From assembly GCA_922989275.2 (NCBI GenBank), contig OV277856.1, forward strand, positions 52,957,358-53,021,357: a DNA stretch of 64,000 bases, written 5' to 3'. The translations under genes were made by a program, and so were the position numbers. Every line of letters begins with the position of its first letter. Position 1 is the stretch's first letter. Of this stretch, positions 60,501 through 63,442 are shown in pieces. Origin of the DNA: Gari tellinella. Taxonomy: Eukaryota > Mollusca > Bivalvia > Cardiida > Psammobiidae. The notes beneath the pieces are model-generated. The model worked only from the letters and a program-made list of their open reading frames with translations, was not told the DNA's origin and did not search any database.

Positions 60501-62238
60501 TTTAAATGCTACTCCTCTAACAGATTCCTCAAACAACAGTTAGAAAACAAGGCTTCCTCACCCCAACCATCCCCTAACTATCTGCAAGAATATACACAGG
60601 CTGGCCAATCCCTGCCCTAAACTGACCCAGTAATTGTTGTACAGTGGAGAAAACGTTATTCTTTCCAAATAACCCGGCGTCTGATCAGGCTCCAAACTGT
60701 TTGCCACCAAGATAAACATGAATTATCAGAATTGTCCAAAAGTTGCACTTATCTATGTTTTAGTGTTTTGCGTTTGGGTTTCGTTTCGTTTCGACGGGAA
60801 AGAATAACGTATTCTCCACTGTATAAAGAGATGTTGACCTACCTGGAACCTAAATAAGGCATAGTTCCAAAGAGGCACATGTGAATGTCTCTTCTTCTCA
60901 GATATCAATCCATCAATGGACCTGAAACACAGAAAATAACATGAGGACCATTCATAGGAATGTCCTAGCTTGGATTAAGACACCTAAATAGTGGTTGTAA
61001 TATATTACAACATATATTACCCTAGCTTAAATTAAGACACCTAAATAGTGGTTGTAATATTATCCTAGCTTCGATTAAGACACCTAAATAGTGGTTGTTA
61101 TATTACCCTAGCTTGGGTTAAGACATCTAAATAGTGGTTGTAATATTACCCTAGCTTGAATTAAGACACCTAAATAGTGGTTGTAATATTACCCTAGCTT
61201 GGGTTAAGACACCTAAATAGTGGTTGTAATATTATCCTAGCTTCGATTAAGACACCTAAATAGTGGTTATAATATTACCCTAGCTTGGGTTAAGACATCT
61301 AAATAGTGGTTGTAATATTACCCTAGCTTGAATTAAGACACCTAAATAGTGGTTGTAATATTACCCTAGCTTGGGTTAAGACATCTAAATAGTGGTTGTA
61401 ATATTACCCTAGCTTCGATTAAGACACCTAAATAGTGGTTGTAATATTACCCTAGCTTGGGTTAAGACATCTAAATAGTGGTTGTAATATTACCCTAGCT
61501 AGAATTAAGACACCTAAAAAGTGGTTGTAATATTACCCTAGCTAGAATTAAGACACCTAAATAGTGGTTGTAATATCACCCTAGTCTGGGTTAAGACTTC
61601 TAAATAGTGGTTGTAATATTAAGATATTACTTTGTCTTCACCCATTGAGCTCCAGTAAAGCATATATTATGTATATGCATCATTTACAAAGGATCAGGGT
61701 CTGCACTGTCCATCACATCACAATATTGTAGAAAGCAAAAAACGTGCAAATGCCACAAAACAAGGTTTTCAACGATTAACTAATTAATCTCAAGGTAGGT
61801 CTTCATTTAAGCTTGCTAGTTTATTTCTCCACTGCGGAAAATAGTTCCATTTTATACAGTCATGAATATATATCATAAGAAATATTTTCTTTATCCTAGT
61901 TGTTGGTAGTTTAAAGAAGGCTGAAAGTAAAGCAGAATGTGCATAAAGGTGCATTCTGCTTTAAGTTCAACCTGCTTTAAGTGGTCACCTATCTTCAAAA
62001 CTAGAAACAGGCTAAGGGGTAATGGAATAAAAGGGAAAGAATATTGTTTTTTCCACTGATTGAGGTACCCACCAGTATCTGTCTGCATCCGTTAGCAGAA
62101 ACAGAATGCCCATCAGACCAAACAGGTAGCTGTGGTTGTTCCATGTGGTCTTGTCTAGCAGAAACAGGTACCAGTAACAGCATATATACAACAGGCAGCT
62201 AAACTTGTAGCAGAAACCCAGGCAAATACCCAGCTCAC
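33410..62238 (-). CDS. GGCX: Vitamin K-dependent gamma-glutamyl carboxylase, 13 visible exons, N-terminus missing
   Basis: GGCX is an integral ER membrane enzyme that converts Glu to gamma-carboxyglutamate using vitamin K hydroquinone, CO2 and O2. Thirteen exons from 62073-62238 down to 33410-33530 join with consistent phases into 1853 nt: 616 residues to TAG. Strong matches to the vertebrate enzyme, in order: [11 protein letters not shown] (29-39), HVPLWNYA (68-75), [19 protein letters not shown] (86-104; Lys-Lys at 92-93 at the recalled catalytic-base region), [12 protein letters not shown] (161-172), [33 protein letters not shown] (282-294), [46 protein letters not shown]. The human enzyme has 758 residues, so about 100 N-terminal residues are absent here. 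No frameshift or stop was seen. Introns hold most of the MITEs of the window. No promoter is in view. Confidence 0.97.
33617..33783. mobile_element. Foldback MITE
   Basis: cattaccagttgacagtgc pairs with gcactgccaactggtaatg; inside, gagacgtttttggcgga and tccgccaaaaacgtc are inverted. Confidence 0.88.
33956..34019. repeat. Short inverted repeat with a duplicated spacer
   Basis: cagagtaaaatacaa and ttgtattttactctg face each other; the spacer holds aaggtggctgataca in near-duplicate. Confidence 0.75.
34135..34367. mobile_element. TTAA-type MITE (CCCATTACC type), right end lost
   Basis: It starts ttaatcctttactccatag; core B at 34270-34342 has apex GTGCCTTAAGGCAC. Confidence 0.8.
34484..34936. mobile_element. 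TTAA-type MITE split at its hairpin apex
   Basis: It starts ttaaccctttacccaatag and ends aaggtaaagggttaa. A TTAA-type MITE of another family (34650-34851) occupies the TTAA at the centre of core B. Confidence 0.9.
34650..34851. mobile_element. TTAA-type MITE (GGACAATTCC type) nested in a hairpin apex
   Basis: It runs ttaactctttgaaccctagt to gaggaaagaattaa. Apex halves gaatgtgct and ggcgcattc flank it. Its own hairpin lacks most of one arm. Confidence 0.9.
34968..35106. mobile_element. Foldback MITE (GGTTATAAAGC family)
   Basis: Outer ccaaggtta/ taacattgg, then gtttgagttgtgc/gcacaactcaaac and caagcatttgattggtcaga with its inverse. Confidence 0.85.
35357..35611. mobile_element. CAGGGCTGCCAT-type MITE with core B, TSD CAGTGT
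   Basis: The ends are cagggctgccataagttga and gaaatggcagccctg; CAGTGT flanks both sides. Core B at 35478-35550. Confidence 0.92.
35891..36165. mobile_element. TA-type MITE (TACAGTGGTAAATACGC ends) beside a GGCX donor
   Basis: The left end is tacagtggtaaatacgctat, the right end atagcgtatttaccactgta. Terminal repeats continue as tacgcgtaagaaacgc-like words. The right end is five nt into the GGCX intron. The ends resemble the TACAGTGGAGAA family. Confidence 0.92.
36171..36336 (-). CDS. GGCX: GGCX visible exon 12, enclosed by two MITE ends
   Basis: It completes Asp522 and encodes residues 523-576 and two bases of Cys577: a charged, helix-prone stretch ([20 protein letters not shown], then [10 protein letters not shown]) that corresponds to the human LRRQQRLQEIE...RFLLRKLY region only loosely. 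Phase fits both neighbours, which supports it. The donor gtaag runs directly into a TA-type MITE end and the acceptor tract lies in another MITE end. Confidence 0.85.
36341..36823. mobile_element. TA-type MITE (TACAGTGG ends) with a nested TTAA-type MITE
   Basis: The left end acagtggagaagacgttatt starts next to the GGCX exon 12 acceptor. The right end is gggaaagaataacgtgttcc. An 11-bp direct repeat GCATCTGTAAC flanks it (36333-36343 and 36813-36823). Core A at 36690-36759; nested MITE at about 36372-36613 with core B. Confidence 0.82.
36842..37012. mobile_element. Interspersed repeat fragment, possible retroposon end
   Basis: It begins agatagatagatttatttca (short GATA run) and matches 12150-12297. 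Confidence 0.65.
37030..37271. mobile_element. TTAA-type MITE (CCCATTACC type), core B
   Basis: It runs ttaaccaattaccccatagc to ggggtaatgggttaa, hairpin apex GTGCCTTAAGGCAC. Confidence 0.92.
37293..37528. mobile_element. TTAA-type MITE (CCCATTACC type), core B
   Basis: It runs ttaacccattaccccatag to ggggcaatgcgttaa; apex GCGCCCTAAGGCAC. Confidence 0.9.
37705..39759. mobile_element. TTAA-type MITE split by a long tandem-array element
   Basis: The left part (37705-37922) ends in aataaattatag; the right part (39738-39759, gtgtttatggggaaatgggt) completes the end. The insert is 37923-39737. Confidence 0.85.
37923..39737. mobile_element. ~168-bp tandem-array element, about nine units
   Basis: It starts ttaaccagagccatcgcaag and ends cgccgacaccagggtgac. 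The phrase catcaagggccataactcac recurs at ~168-bp spacing from 38126 to 39468; other words are gcagcagttgcagagatata and aggttgcacaaaaaa. Confidence 0.9.
39822..40130. mobile_element. Diverged TTAA-type MITE (CCCATTACC type)
   Basis: It begins ttaacctttcccctatagac; the right arm of core B (attctgctttactttcagcc) is kept, the left arm is disrupted near 39870-39960. Confidence 0.75.
40341..40374 (+). repeat. Three tandem copies of ATGACGACGTC
   Basis: catgacgacgt repeated three times; each unit contains GACGTCATGA, close to a cAMP-response-type word, but there is no evidence that it is regulatory. Confidence 0.8.
40616..40979. mobile_element. TTAA-type MITE with the left arm of core B in triplicate
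   Basis: It starts ttaatcctttactcaatag and ends ggagtaaaagggttaa. cacttaaagcaggttgaaa, cacttaaagaaggttgaaag and cacttaaagcaggtgacc occur in a row before one right arm. Confidence 0.85.
41051..41198 (-). CDS. GGCX: GGCX visible exon 11
   Basis: The acceptor is tgtacag and the donor gtaagc. Residues 473-521 and one base of Asp522: [20 protein letters not shown] and so on, matching human SPSCYMYVYVNTT. The end is less conserved ([13 protein letters not shown]). A CAGGG-type MITE begins 27 nt upstream of the acceptor. Confidence 0.95.
41225..41471. mobile_element. CAGGGCTGCCAT-type MITE with core B
   Basis: The ends are cagggctgccatttctccg and atggcagccctg. The flanks ATATAA/ATATGA match in 5 of 6. 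It lies 27 nt from the GGCX exon 11 acceptor. Confidence 0.9.
41735..42270. repeat. ~145-bp tandem array, about four units
   Basis: The phrase gaggtcaaggtcaagg, then aaactg-gtgcatcttggtct and cgtgaccgtag, recurs near 41750, 41905, 42041 and 42178. Similar in style to pearl-like cores, but no terminal sequences are seen. Confidence 0.82.
42490..42844. mobile_element. TA-type MITE with CCCTCT ends and core A
   Basis: The ends are tacagggctccctctctaca and gtagagagggaacactgta. The perfect core A hairpin at 42582-42647 has apex GCCGCGTTACGCGGC. Confidence 0.93.
42884..43126. mobile_element. MITE with GGGCCCCGTTTCATAAAAC ends
   Basis: gggccccgtttcataaaac and its inverse frame a second inverted pair (cttacgacaa) and a long central palindrome, aatcctgtcttgtgacatct with its inverse, apex AATCGTCTTTTCAAGACGATT. 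Confidence 0.92.
43245..43436. mobile_element. hAT-like MITE (CAGGGCTCCAGATAAG type) with target duplication
   Basis: The ends are cagggcttctgataagagga and cttatctggagccctg; AAACTGGTC flanks both sides (8 bp plus one). The core pairs cgttagaatcgtctctt with its inverse. Confidence 0.93.
43498..43628 (-). CDS. GGCX: GGCX visible exon 10
   Basis: The acceptor is gtttcag and the donor gtatga. It completes Gly429 and encodes residues 430-472: [33 protein letters not shown]. This is the lumenal domain part corresponding to human [21 protein letters not shown]. Confidence 0.95.
44161..44339 (-). CDS. GGCX: GGCX visible exon 9
   Basis: The acceptor is atctaccag and the donor gtacat. It completes Arg369 and encodes residues 370-428 and one base of Gly429: [42 protein letters not shown]. 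This closely follows human DPRVDIVQAAW and VVFIADFPG. Confidence 0.96.
44416..44660. mobile_element. CAGGGCTGCCAT-type MITE with core B, TSD CAGTAC
   Basis: The ends are cagggctgccatttctccg and atggcagccctg; CAGTAC flanks both sides. Confidence 0.92.
45262..45513. mobile_element. Diverged TTAA-type MITE (GGACAATTCC type)
   Basis: It contains ttcttcctgaaactttatat, tcagtctagtccatttttga, a degraded hairpin and gtgtgaaaaggttaa at the end. Confidence 0.8.
45546..47144. mobile_element. 1.6-kb non-autonomous element with 8-bp target duplication
   Basis: The ends are CATACATGTGATAT and its inverse ATATCACATGTATG; ATACATGG flanks both sides perfectly. The interior has no coding sequence, has more CpG-containing words than its surroundings, and contains a core A remnant (46504-46568) and a TTAA-type MITE (46597-46870). 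An 8-bp duplication suits hAT or P superfamilies. Confidence 0.85.
46597..46870. mobile_element. Diverged TTAA-type MITE (CCCATTACC type) nested in the 1.6-kb element
   Basis: gatctactccatagatagaa at the left, core B arms at 46763-46850 with apex gctcctgaagagta. Confidence 0.75.
47168..47344. mobile_element. TTAA-type MITE (CCCATTACC type), shortened left end
   Basis: It has aaccaattaccccgtaaata, core B at 47223-47293 with apex gcaccttaagatgc, and ends gctgtaatgggttaa. Confidence 0.85.
47418..47672. mobile_element. CAGGGCTGCCAT-type MITE with core B beside a GGCX donor
   Basis: The ends are cagggctgccataagttga and gaaatggcagccctg. Core B apex GCGCCGTAAGGCGC. No clear target duplication. It ends 18 nt from the exon 8 donor. 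Confidence 0.9.
47691..47842 (-). CDS. GGCX: GGCX visible exon 8
   Basis: The acceptor is tattacag and the donor gtatag. Residues 319-368 and two bases of Arg369: [20 protein letters not shown], then [19 protein letters not shown] and ALNDRFQQ. Cys339 matches the Cys in human YATCLSR, which I recall as half of an intramolecular disulfide whose partner would lie in the missing N-terminus. A CAGGG-type MITE ends 18 nt past the donor. Confidence 0.94.
47817..47905 (-). repeat. 55-bp tandem duplication of exon 8 5' edge with acceptor
   Basis: The segment ctccagcgtgctgacctaga and on (47817-47847) is repeated at 47872-47905 with three or four differences. It contains about 25 nt of exon 8, the acceptor AG and adjoining intron, giving a second potential acceptor 55 bp upstream. 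Confidence 0.85.
47931..48136. mobile_element. TA-type MITE (AACCTCTCTATTACGACC ends)
   Basis: The ends are acagtaaaacccctctatta and aatagagaggttttactg; the core B variant has apex gctccttcatgagc. Confidence 0.9.
48137..48575. other. GGCX intron sequence with short MITE fragments only
   Basis: Fragments such as acttaaagcaagacaaaagt are seen; no exon. Confidence 0.4.
48576..48667. repeat. A/T-rich palindrome
   Basis: attttccattcgcatatcca with aattaagttaaaacttaatt at the centre and the inverse arm. Confidence 0.8.
48686..49201 (+). mobile_element. TIR element carrying a tRNA-like segment, copy 3 (opposite orientation)
   Basis: ggctggccaagtgg (A box, 48985) and gggttcaaatccc (B box, 49051) are in + orientation, followed by gaaatgcatttgttaaaaca, the inverse of the start of copy 1. 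A MITE-like insert lies at about 48790-48980. Confidence 0.75.
49272..49702. mobile_element. TTAA-type MITE (CCCATTACC type) inserted at a core B end and itself interrupted
   Basis: It starts ttaacccattaccccatac at the outer TTAA of a core B hairpin (49205-49275) and ends ggggaaatgggttaa. A ~150-bp insert (49437-49590) splits its own hairpin arm. Confidence 0.88.
49437..49590. mobile_element. ~150-bp insertion with 6-bp target duplication GAAAGT
   Basis: gaaagt precedes and follows it. The first 75 bp fold: gtcggagtttggcgtcattt against gatgacgtcatctccgac. The rest is not recognised. Confidence 0.75.
49726..50261. mobile_element. TIR element with GATC-AGCG motifs
   Basis: tactcccattccactaga and tctagtggattgggggta are inverted. 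The interior repeats gatcagatagcgatccg-like words on both strands. Confidence 0.75.
50337..50533. mobile_element. TTAA-type MITE (CCCATTACC type), right end taken by the next copy
   Basis: tttaccttatagaagcgact at the left, core B at 50467-50533; the last TTAA is the insertion point of the next element. Confidence 0.82.
50530..50779. mobile_element. TTAA-type MITE (CCCATTACC type), complete
   Basis: It runs ttaaccctttccccaatag to ggggtaaagggttaa with core B apex GTGCCTTAAGGCAC. Its last 50 bp are repeated at 50780-50829. Confidence 0.9.
50826..50972. mobile_element. Shortened TTAA-type MITE abutting the GGCX exon 7 donor
   Basis: It begins ttaactccatagcctgtttc and ends tatctatggagtaaatg; the middle of the hairpin is deleted. 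Confidence 0.78.
50980..51111 (-). CDS. GGCX: GGCX visible exon 7, 5' edge amplified
   Basis: The exon is 44 codons, phase 0 at both ends: residues 275-318, [20 protein letters not shown], then [12 protein letters not shown]. The acceptor is atattacag and the donor gtaagt. The first 55 nt of the exon, its acceptor and about 40 nt of intron occur three more times upstream. A TTAA-type MITE ends within about 10 nt of the donor. Confidence 0.95.
51057..51437 (-). repeat. 95-bp tandem repeat of exon 5' end plus 3' splice site (4 copies)
   Basis: Copies start at 51057 (the real exon edge), 51152, 51247 and 51342, exactly 95 bp apart. Each has the first 55 nt of GGCX exon 7, the acceptor and ~40 bp of intron. 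Copies are very similar, so the expansion looks recent. Splicing into the second copy would meet an in-frame TGA after MMVLVLL, so only the copy nearest the exon is productive. Confidence 0.95.
51541..51791. mobile_element. TTAA-type MITE (GGACAATTCC type), complete
   Basis: It runs ttaaccctttgagccctagt to gggaggaaagagttaa; perfect hairpin with apex GGCTCCTTACGGAGCC. Confidence 0.94.
51814..52075. mobile_element. TA-type MITE with CCCTCT end and core A, right end lost
   Basis: It starts acagtgctccctctctacaa; hairpin at 51910-51978 with apex gccatgtaacgctgt. Confidence 0.82.
52298..52632. mobile_element. MITE with CAGGGCTGCCAT-like ends but core A
   Basis: The left end is cagggctgccattgatctgg; the right end cttatggtagtcctg. 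The hairpin at 52446-52512 is core A instead of core B. Confidence 0.85.
52632..52779. mobile_element. Foldback MITE (GGTTATAAAGC family), complete
   Basis: The ends are ggctcctaggttataaagc and gctttataacatggagcc. Near-perfect centre: caagcatttgattggtcaga ... with apex gagcctaggctc. Confidence 0.93.
52806..52934 (-). CDS. GGCX: GGCX visible exon 6
   Basis: The acceptor is ttatcag and the donor gtaaga. Residues 232-274 have a Pro/Ser/Lys-rich start ([16 protein letters not shown]) and a membrane segment ([20 protein letters not shown]) ending SITQ, as in human LPYSHFLTQ. A foldback MITE ends 26 nt past the donor. Confidence 0.92.
52993..53205. mobile_element. TTAA-type MITE (CCCTTAGCCCGC ends) with core A, copy 1
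   Basis: It runs ttaacccttagcccgctaaa to gcaggctaagggttaa. The perfect core A hairpin has apex CCGAGTTACTCGG. The copy at 56102-56315 is almost identical. Confidence 0.95.
53562..53799. mobile_element. Diverged TTAA-type MITE (GGACAATTCC type)
   Basis: It has ttaacacgctgaaccctaga, a degraded hairpin, and ends tttgaataagttaa, sharing that TTAA with the next element. Confidence 0.8.
53796..54017. mobile_element. TTAA-type MITE (CCCATTACC type), apex deleted
   Basis: It runs ttaaccaattaccccatagc to ggggtaatggg; the hairpin has lost its centre. It ends 26 nt from the exon 5 donor. Confidence 0.88.
54044..54222 (-). CDS. GGCX: GGCX visible exon 5
   Basis: The acceptor is tttggtag. It encodes the end of Gly172 and residues 173-231: [20 protein letters not shown], then [19 protein letters not shown]. 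The donor was set at AAT|gtttgt because it is in phase with the next exon; it is a weak site and the true donor could differ slightly. Confidence 0.85.
54399..54422. repeat. (AAT)n microsatellite
   Basis: Seven or eight units of aat. Confidence 0.9.
54676..54925. mobile_element. TTAA-type MITE (GGACAATTCC type), complete
   Basis: It runs ttaactctttcctccctaaa to gggttcaaagggttaa; apex GGCTCCTTTCGGAGCC. Near-identical to the copy at 32871. Confidence 0.94.
55023..55173. mobile_element. Foldback MITE with long palindrome
   Basis: ataagaaatagtacagccc faces its inverse; inside, cagtcagccccaaaatagtt and inverse, apex ggcccgaagccttcggcc. Confidence 0.92.
55174..55788. other. A/T-rich intron sequence, no feature
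   Basis: No exon or clear repeat; a tgacgtcatcatatgacgtc stretch near 55653-55676 is noted. Confidence 0.4.
55797..56008. mobile_element. hAT-like MITE with 25-G tract, TSD CCTAACAC
   Basis: The ends are cagagctaaagata and cttatctagagccctg; CCTAACAC flanks both sides. The GGGG of the family's left end is expanded to 25 G (55811-55835). Confidence 0.93.
56102..56315. mobile_element. TTAA-type MITE (CCCTTAGCCCGC ends) with core A, copy 2
   Basis: It differs from copy 1 (52993) at only a few positions. Its last TTAA is also the first TTAA of the next element. Confidence 0.95.
56312..57551. mobile_element. TTAA-type MITE (GGACAATTCC type) split by a pearl-like array
   Basis: The left part 56312-56459 reaches the hairpin arm; the right part 57503-57551 has gactaaattggaaactgga and gagtta. 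The insert is 56460-57502. Confidence 0.82.
56460..57502. mobile_element. Pearl-like element, ~145-bp core repeats
   Basis: The phrase ttgacctagtgacctactt recurs near 56560, 56703, 56853, 56995, 57128 and 57310. It ends caatagctcaccgtgcacta and atcaggtgagctaaa. Confidence 0.88.
57587..57750 (-). CDS. GGCX: GGCX visible exon 4
   Basis: The acceptor is gacctcag and the donor gtaaga. It encodes residues 118-171 and one base of Gly172: [17 protein letters not shown], a membrane segment [12 protein letters not shown], and [15 protein letters not shown]-type MITE starts 33 nt upstream of the acceptor. Confidence 0.95.
57783..57990. mobile_element. TA-type MITE (AACCTCTCTATTACGACC ends), complete
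   Basis: The ends are tacagtaaaacctctctatc and aatagagaagttttactgta; the core B variant hairpin is perfect over about 40 bp per arm, apart from one base at the apex. Confidence 0.94.
58074..58327. mobile_element. Diverged TTAA-type MITE (GGACAATTCC type)
   Basis: ttaacaaactgaaccctagc at the left and aggggtgaatgagtta at the right; the hairpin is degraded. Confidence 0.8.
58402..58790. mobile_element. TTAA-type MITE (CCCATTACC type) split by a TA-type MITE
   Basis: ttaacccattacttttaata lies left of the insert and tgcctttttatgcatttatt right of it; the hairpin is lost. Confidence 0.78.
58432..58671. mobile_element. TA-type MITE (TACAGTGG ends) with core A, complete
   Basis: The ends are tacagtggagaatctgttat and acgttttctccactgta, flanked by TA. 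Perfect core A, apex CCGGGTTACCCGG. Confidence 0.94.
58800..59620. other. GGCX intron sequence with no recognised feature
   Basis: A/T-rich; reading frames here are short and not supported. Confidence 0.4.
59626..59945. repeat. Core B hairpin split at its centre
   Basis: cttaaagcaggttgaaagta at the left, gagctttctgctatacttct at the right, with a complete MITE between them at TTAA. Confidence 0.85.
59664..59907. mobile_element. TTAA-type MITE (CCCATTACC type) nested in a hairpin apex
   Basis: It runs ttaaccctttccccaatag to gaggtaaagggttaa; core B apex GCGCCTTAAGGCGC. Confidence 0.93.
60034..60140 (-). CDS. GGCX: GGCX visible exon 3 (active-site lysine region)
   Basis: The acceptor is ccttttcag and the donor gtaatt. 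It encodes residues 82-116 and two bases of Arg117. [17 protein letters not shown] and GYSM match human [17 protein letters not shown], which carries the lysine reported as the catalytic base; both lysines are present here. Confidence 0.96.
60280..60463. mobile_element. 3' fragment of a pearl-like element
   Basis: caaggtcaaagttgtcaaac, then gacggacagacagac and gagcactttgtgctctggtg and agctaaa. It is 5'-truncated. Confidence 0.7.
60640..60823. mobile_element. TA-type MITE (TACAGTGG ends) with one hairpin arm missing
   Basis: The ends are tacagtggagaaaacg and acgtattctccactgta. About 60 bp including the left arm of core A is deleted. It lies 20 nt from the exon 2 donor. Confidence 0.9.
60843..60921 (-). 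CDS. GGCX: GGCX visible exon 2
   Basis: The acceptor is tgtttcag and the donor gtaggt. It finishes Trp55 and encodes residues 56-81, [18 protein letters not shown] and on, matching the vertebrate [15 protein letters not shown] region. A TA-type MITE ends 20 nt from the donor and a 44-bp minisatellite starts about 40 nt upstream. Confidence 0.95.
60961..61620. repeat. 44-bp minisatellite, 15 units
   Basis: Unit: ttaagacacctaaatagtgg, then ttgtaatattaccctagctt with a few variable bases. It starts about 40 nt upstream of GGCX exon 2. Confidence 0.95.
61776..62060. mobile_element. TTAA-type MITE (CCCATTACC type) followed by a TA-type MITE end
   Basis: Core B at 61909-61981; gctaaggggtaatgg marks its right end. 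Then gggaaagaatattgtttttt and ccactg resemble a TACAGTGG-family terminus 12 nt from the exon 1 donor. Confidence 0.75.
62073..62238 (-). CDS. GGCX: GGCX visible exon 1
   Basis: It encodes residues 1-54 and two bases of Trp55: a hydrophobic segment [18 protein letters not shown], then [18 protein letters not shown] and a second hydrophobic stretch. The acceptor is TATTATAG and the donor gtgggt at 62072. A pearl-like element begins about 5 nt upstream of the acceptor and supplies its pyrimidine tract. A MITE-like end lies about 12 nt past the donor. Confidence 0.93.
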
Positions 62239-62244
62239 CTATAA

Positions 62245-63441
62245 TACAAGAGGGCCATGGCCTACAAGTCGCTCACCTGAGAACATTGTACCTTAGCTGA
62301 CTGGGCAAGACAATATTGTGATATATATAGCTATAAAAAGATTTTTAAAGGTTTTCCTATATAAGTCTATATAAAACTGATAAGCCCCGGGGCGGGGCCA
62401 AATTTGATCAAGGGGTCATAATTTGAACAATCTTGGTAGAGGACCATAAGGCAAAGCTACATGTCAAATATAAATGATCTGGGCCTTACAGTTTCAGAGA
62501 AGAAGAATTTTAAAGATATTCCTATGAAAAACTAATAAGCCCGAGGGCGGGGCCATTTTTGGCTCGAGGGTCATAATTTGACCAATCTTGGTAGAGGACC
62601 ATAAGCCAAAGCTATGTGTCAAATATTAAAGATCTGGGCCTTACAGTTTCAGAGAAGAATATTTTTAAAGGTTTTCCTATATAAGTCTATGTAAAACTGA
62701 TAAGCCCCGGGGCAGGGCCAATTTTGACCCAGGGGTCATAATTAGAACAATCTTGGTAGAGGACTATAACGCAAAGCTATGTGTCAAATATTAAAGATCT
62801 GGGCCTTACAGTTTCAGAGAAGAATATTTTTAAAGGTTTTCCTATATAAGTCTATGTAAAACTGATAAGCCCCGGGGCGGGGCCAAATTTGACCCAGGGG
62901 TCATAATTTGAACACTTTTGGTAGAGGACCACAATGCAAAGCTTCATGTCAAATATAAATGATCTAGGCTAAACAGTTTCAGAGAAGAAGGTTTTCAAAG
63001 GTTTTCCTAAGAAAAACTGATAAGCCCCAGGGCGGGGCCATTTTTGGCCCAAGGGTCAAAATTTGAACAATCTTGATAGAAGATCATTAGGTTATGATAC
63101 ATACCAAATATCAAAGGTCTGGGCCGTTTGGTTCCTGAGAAGAAGGTTTTTAAAGATTTTCTTATGCATTAAAAGTTGTCTATACGCTCATGTTAGAAAA
63201 TCTAGTCCCACAGCAAGGGGAATAACTCTAGCCAATAACTTTGAACAAGATTTCGTTCCCCCTTGTCACTGAAGGTTTTGATAATTTTAGTTTGGTTGAA
63301 ATTGGGTCAGTGGTTTCAGAGGAGATGTTGTTTGAAAATTTGAATGGACGACGTACGACGTACTACGGACGACATACGACGTACGACGGACGGAATGGGA
63401 TCACAATAGCTCACCCTGAGCCTAAGGCTCAGGTGAGCTAA
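62245..63441. mobile_element. Pearl-like element beside a GGCX acceptor, ~160-bp core repeats
   Basis: It starts acaagagggccatggcctac and cgctcacctgag; the phrase ccccggggcggggcca recurs near 62387, 62540, 62704, 62872 and 63027; it ends acggac-type tracts, cacaatagctcaccctgagc and ggctcaggtgagctaaa. Confidence 0.93.
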
Positions 63442-63442
63442 A

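Noticed and set aside
60843..61620. 44-bp minisatellite as derived from the exon 2 edge
   Set aside because: Only a short match (cctaaataagg against cctaaatagtgg); not better than chance, unlike the exon 7 case.
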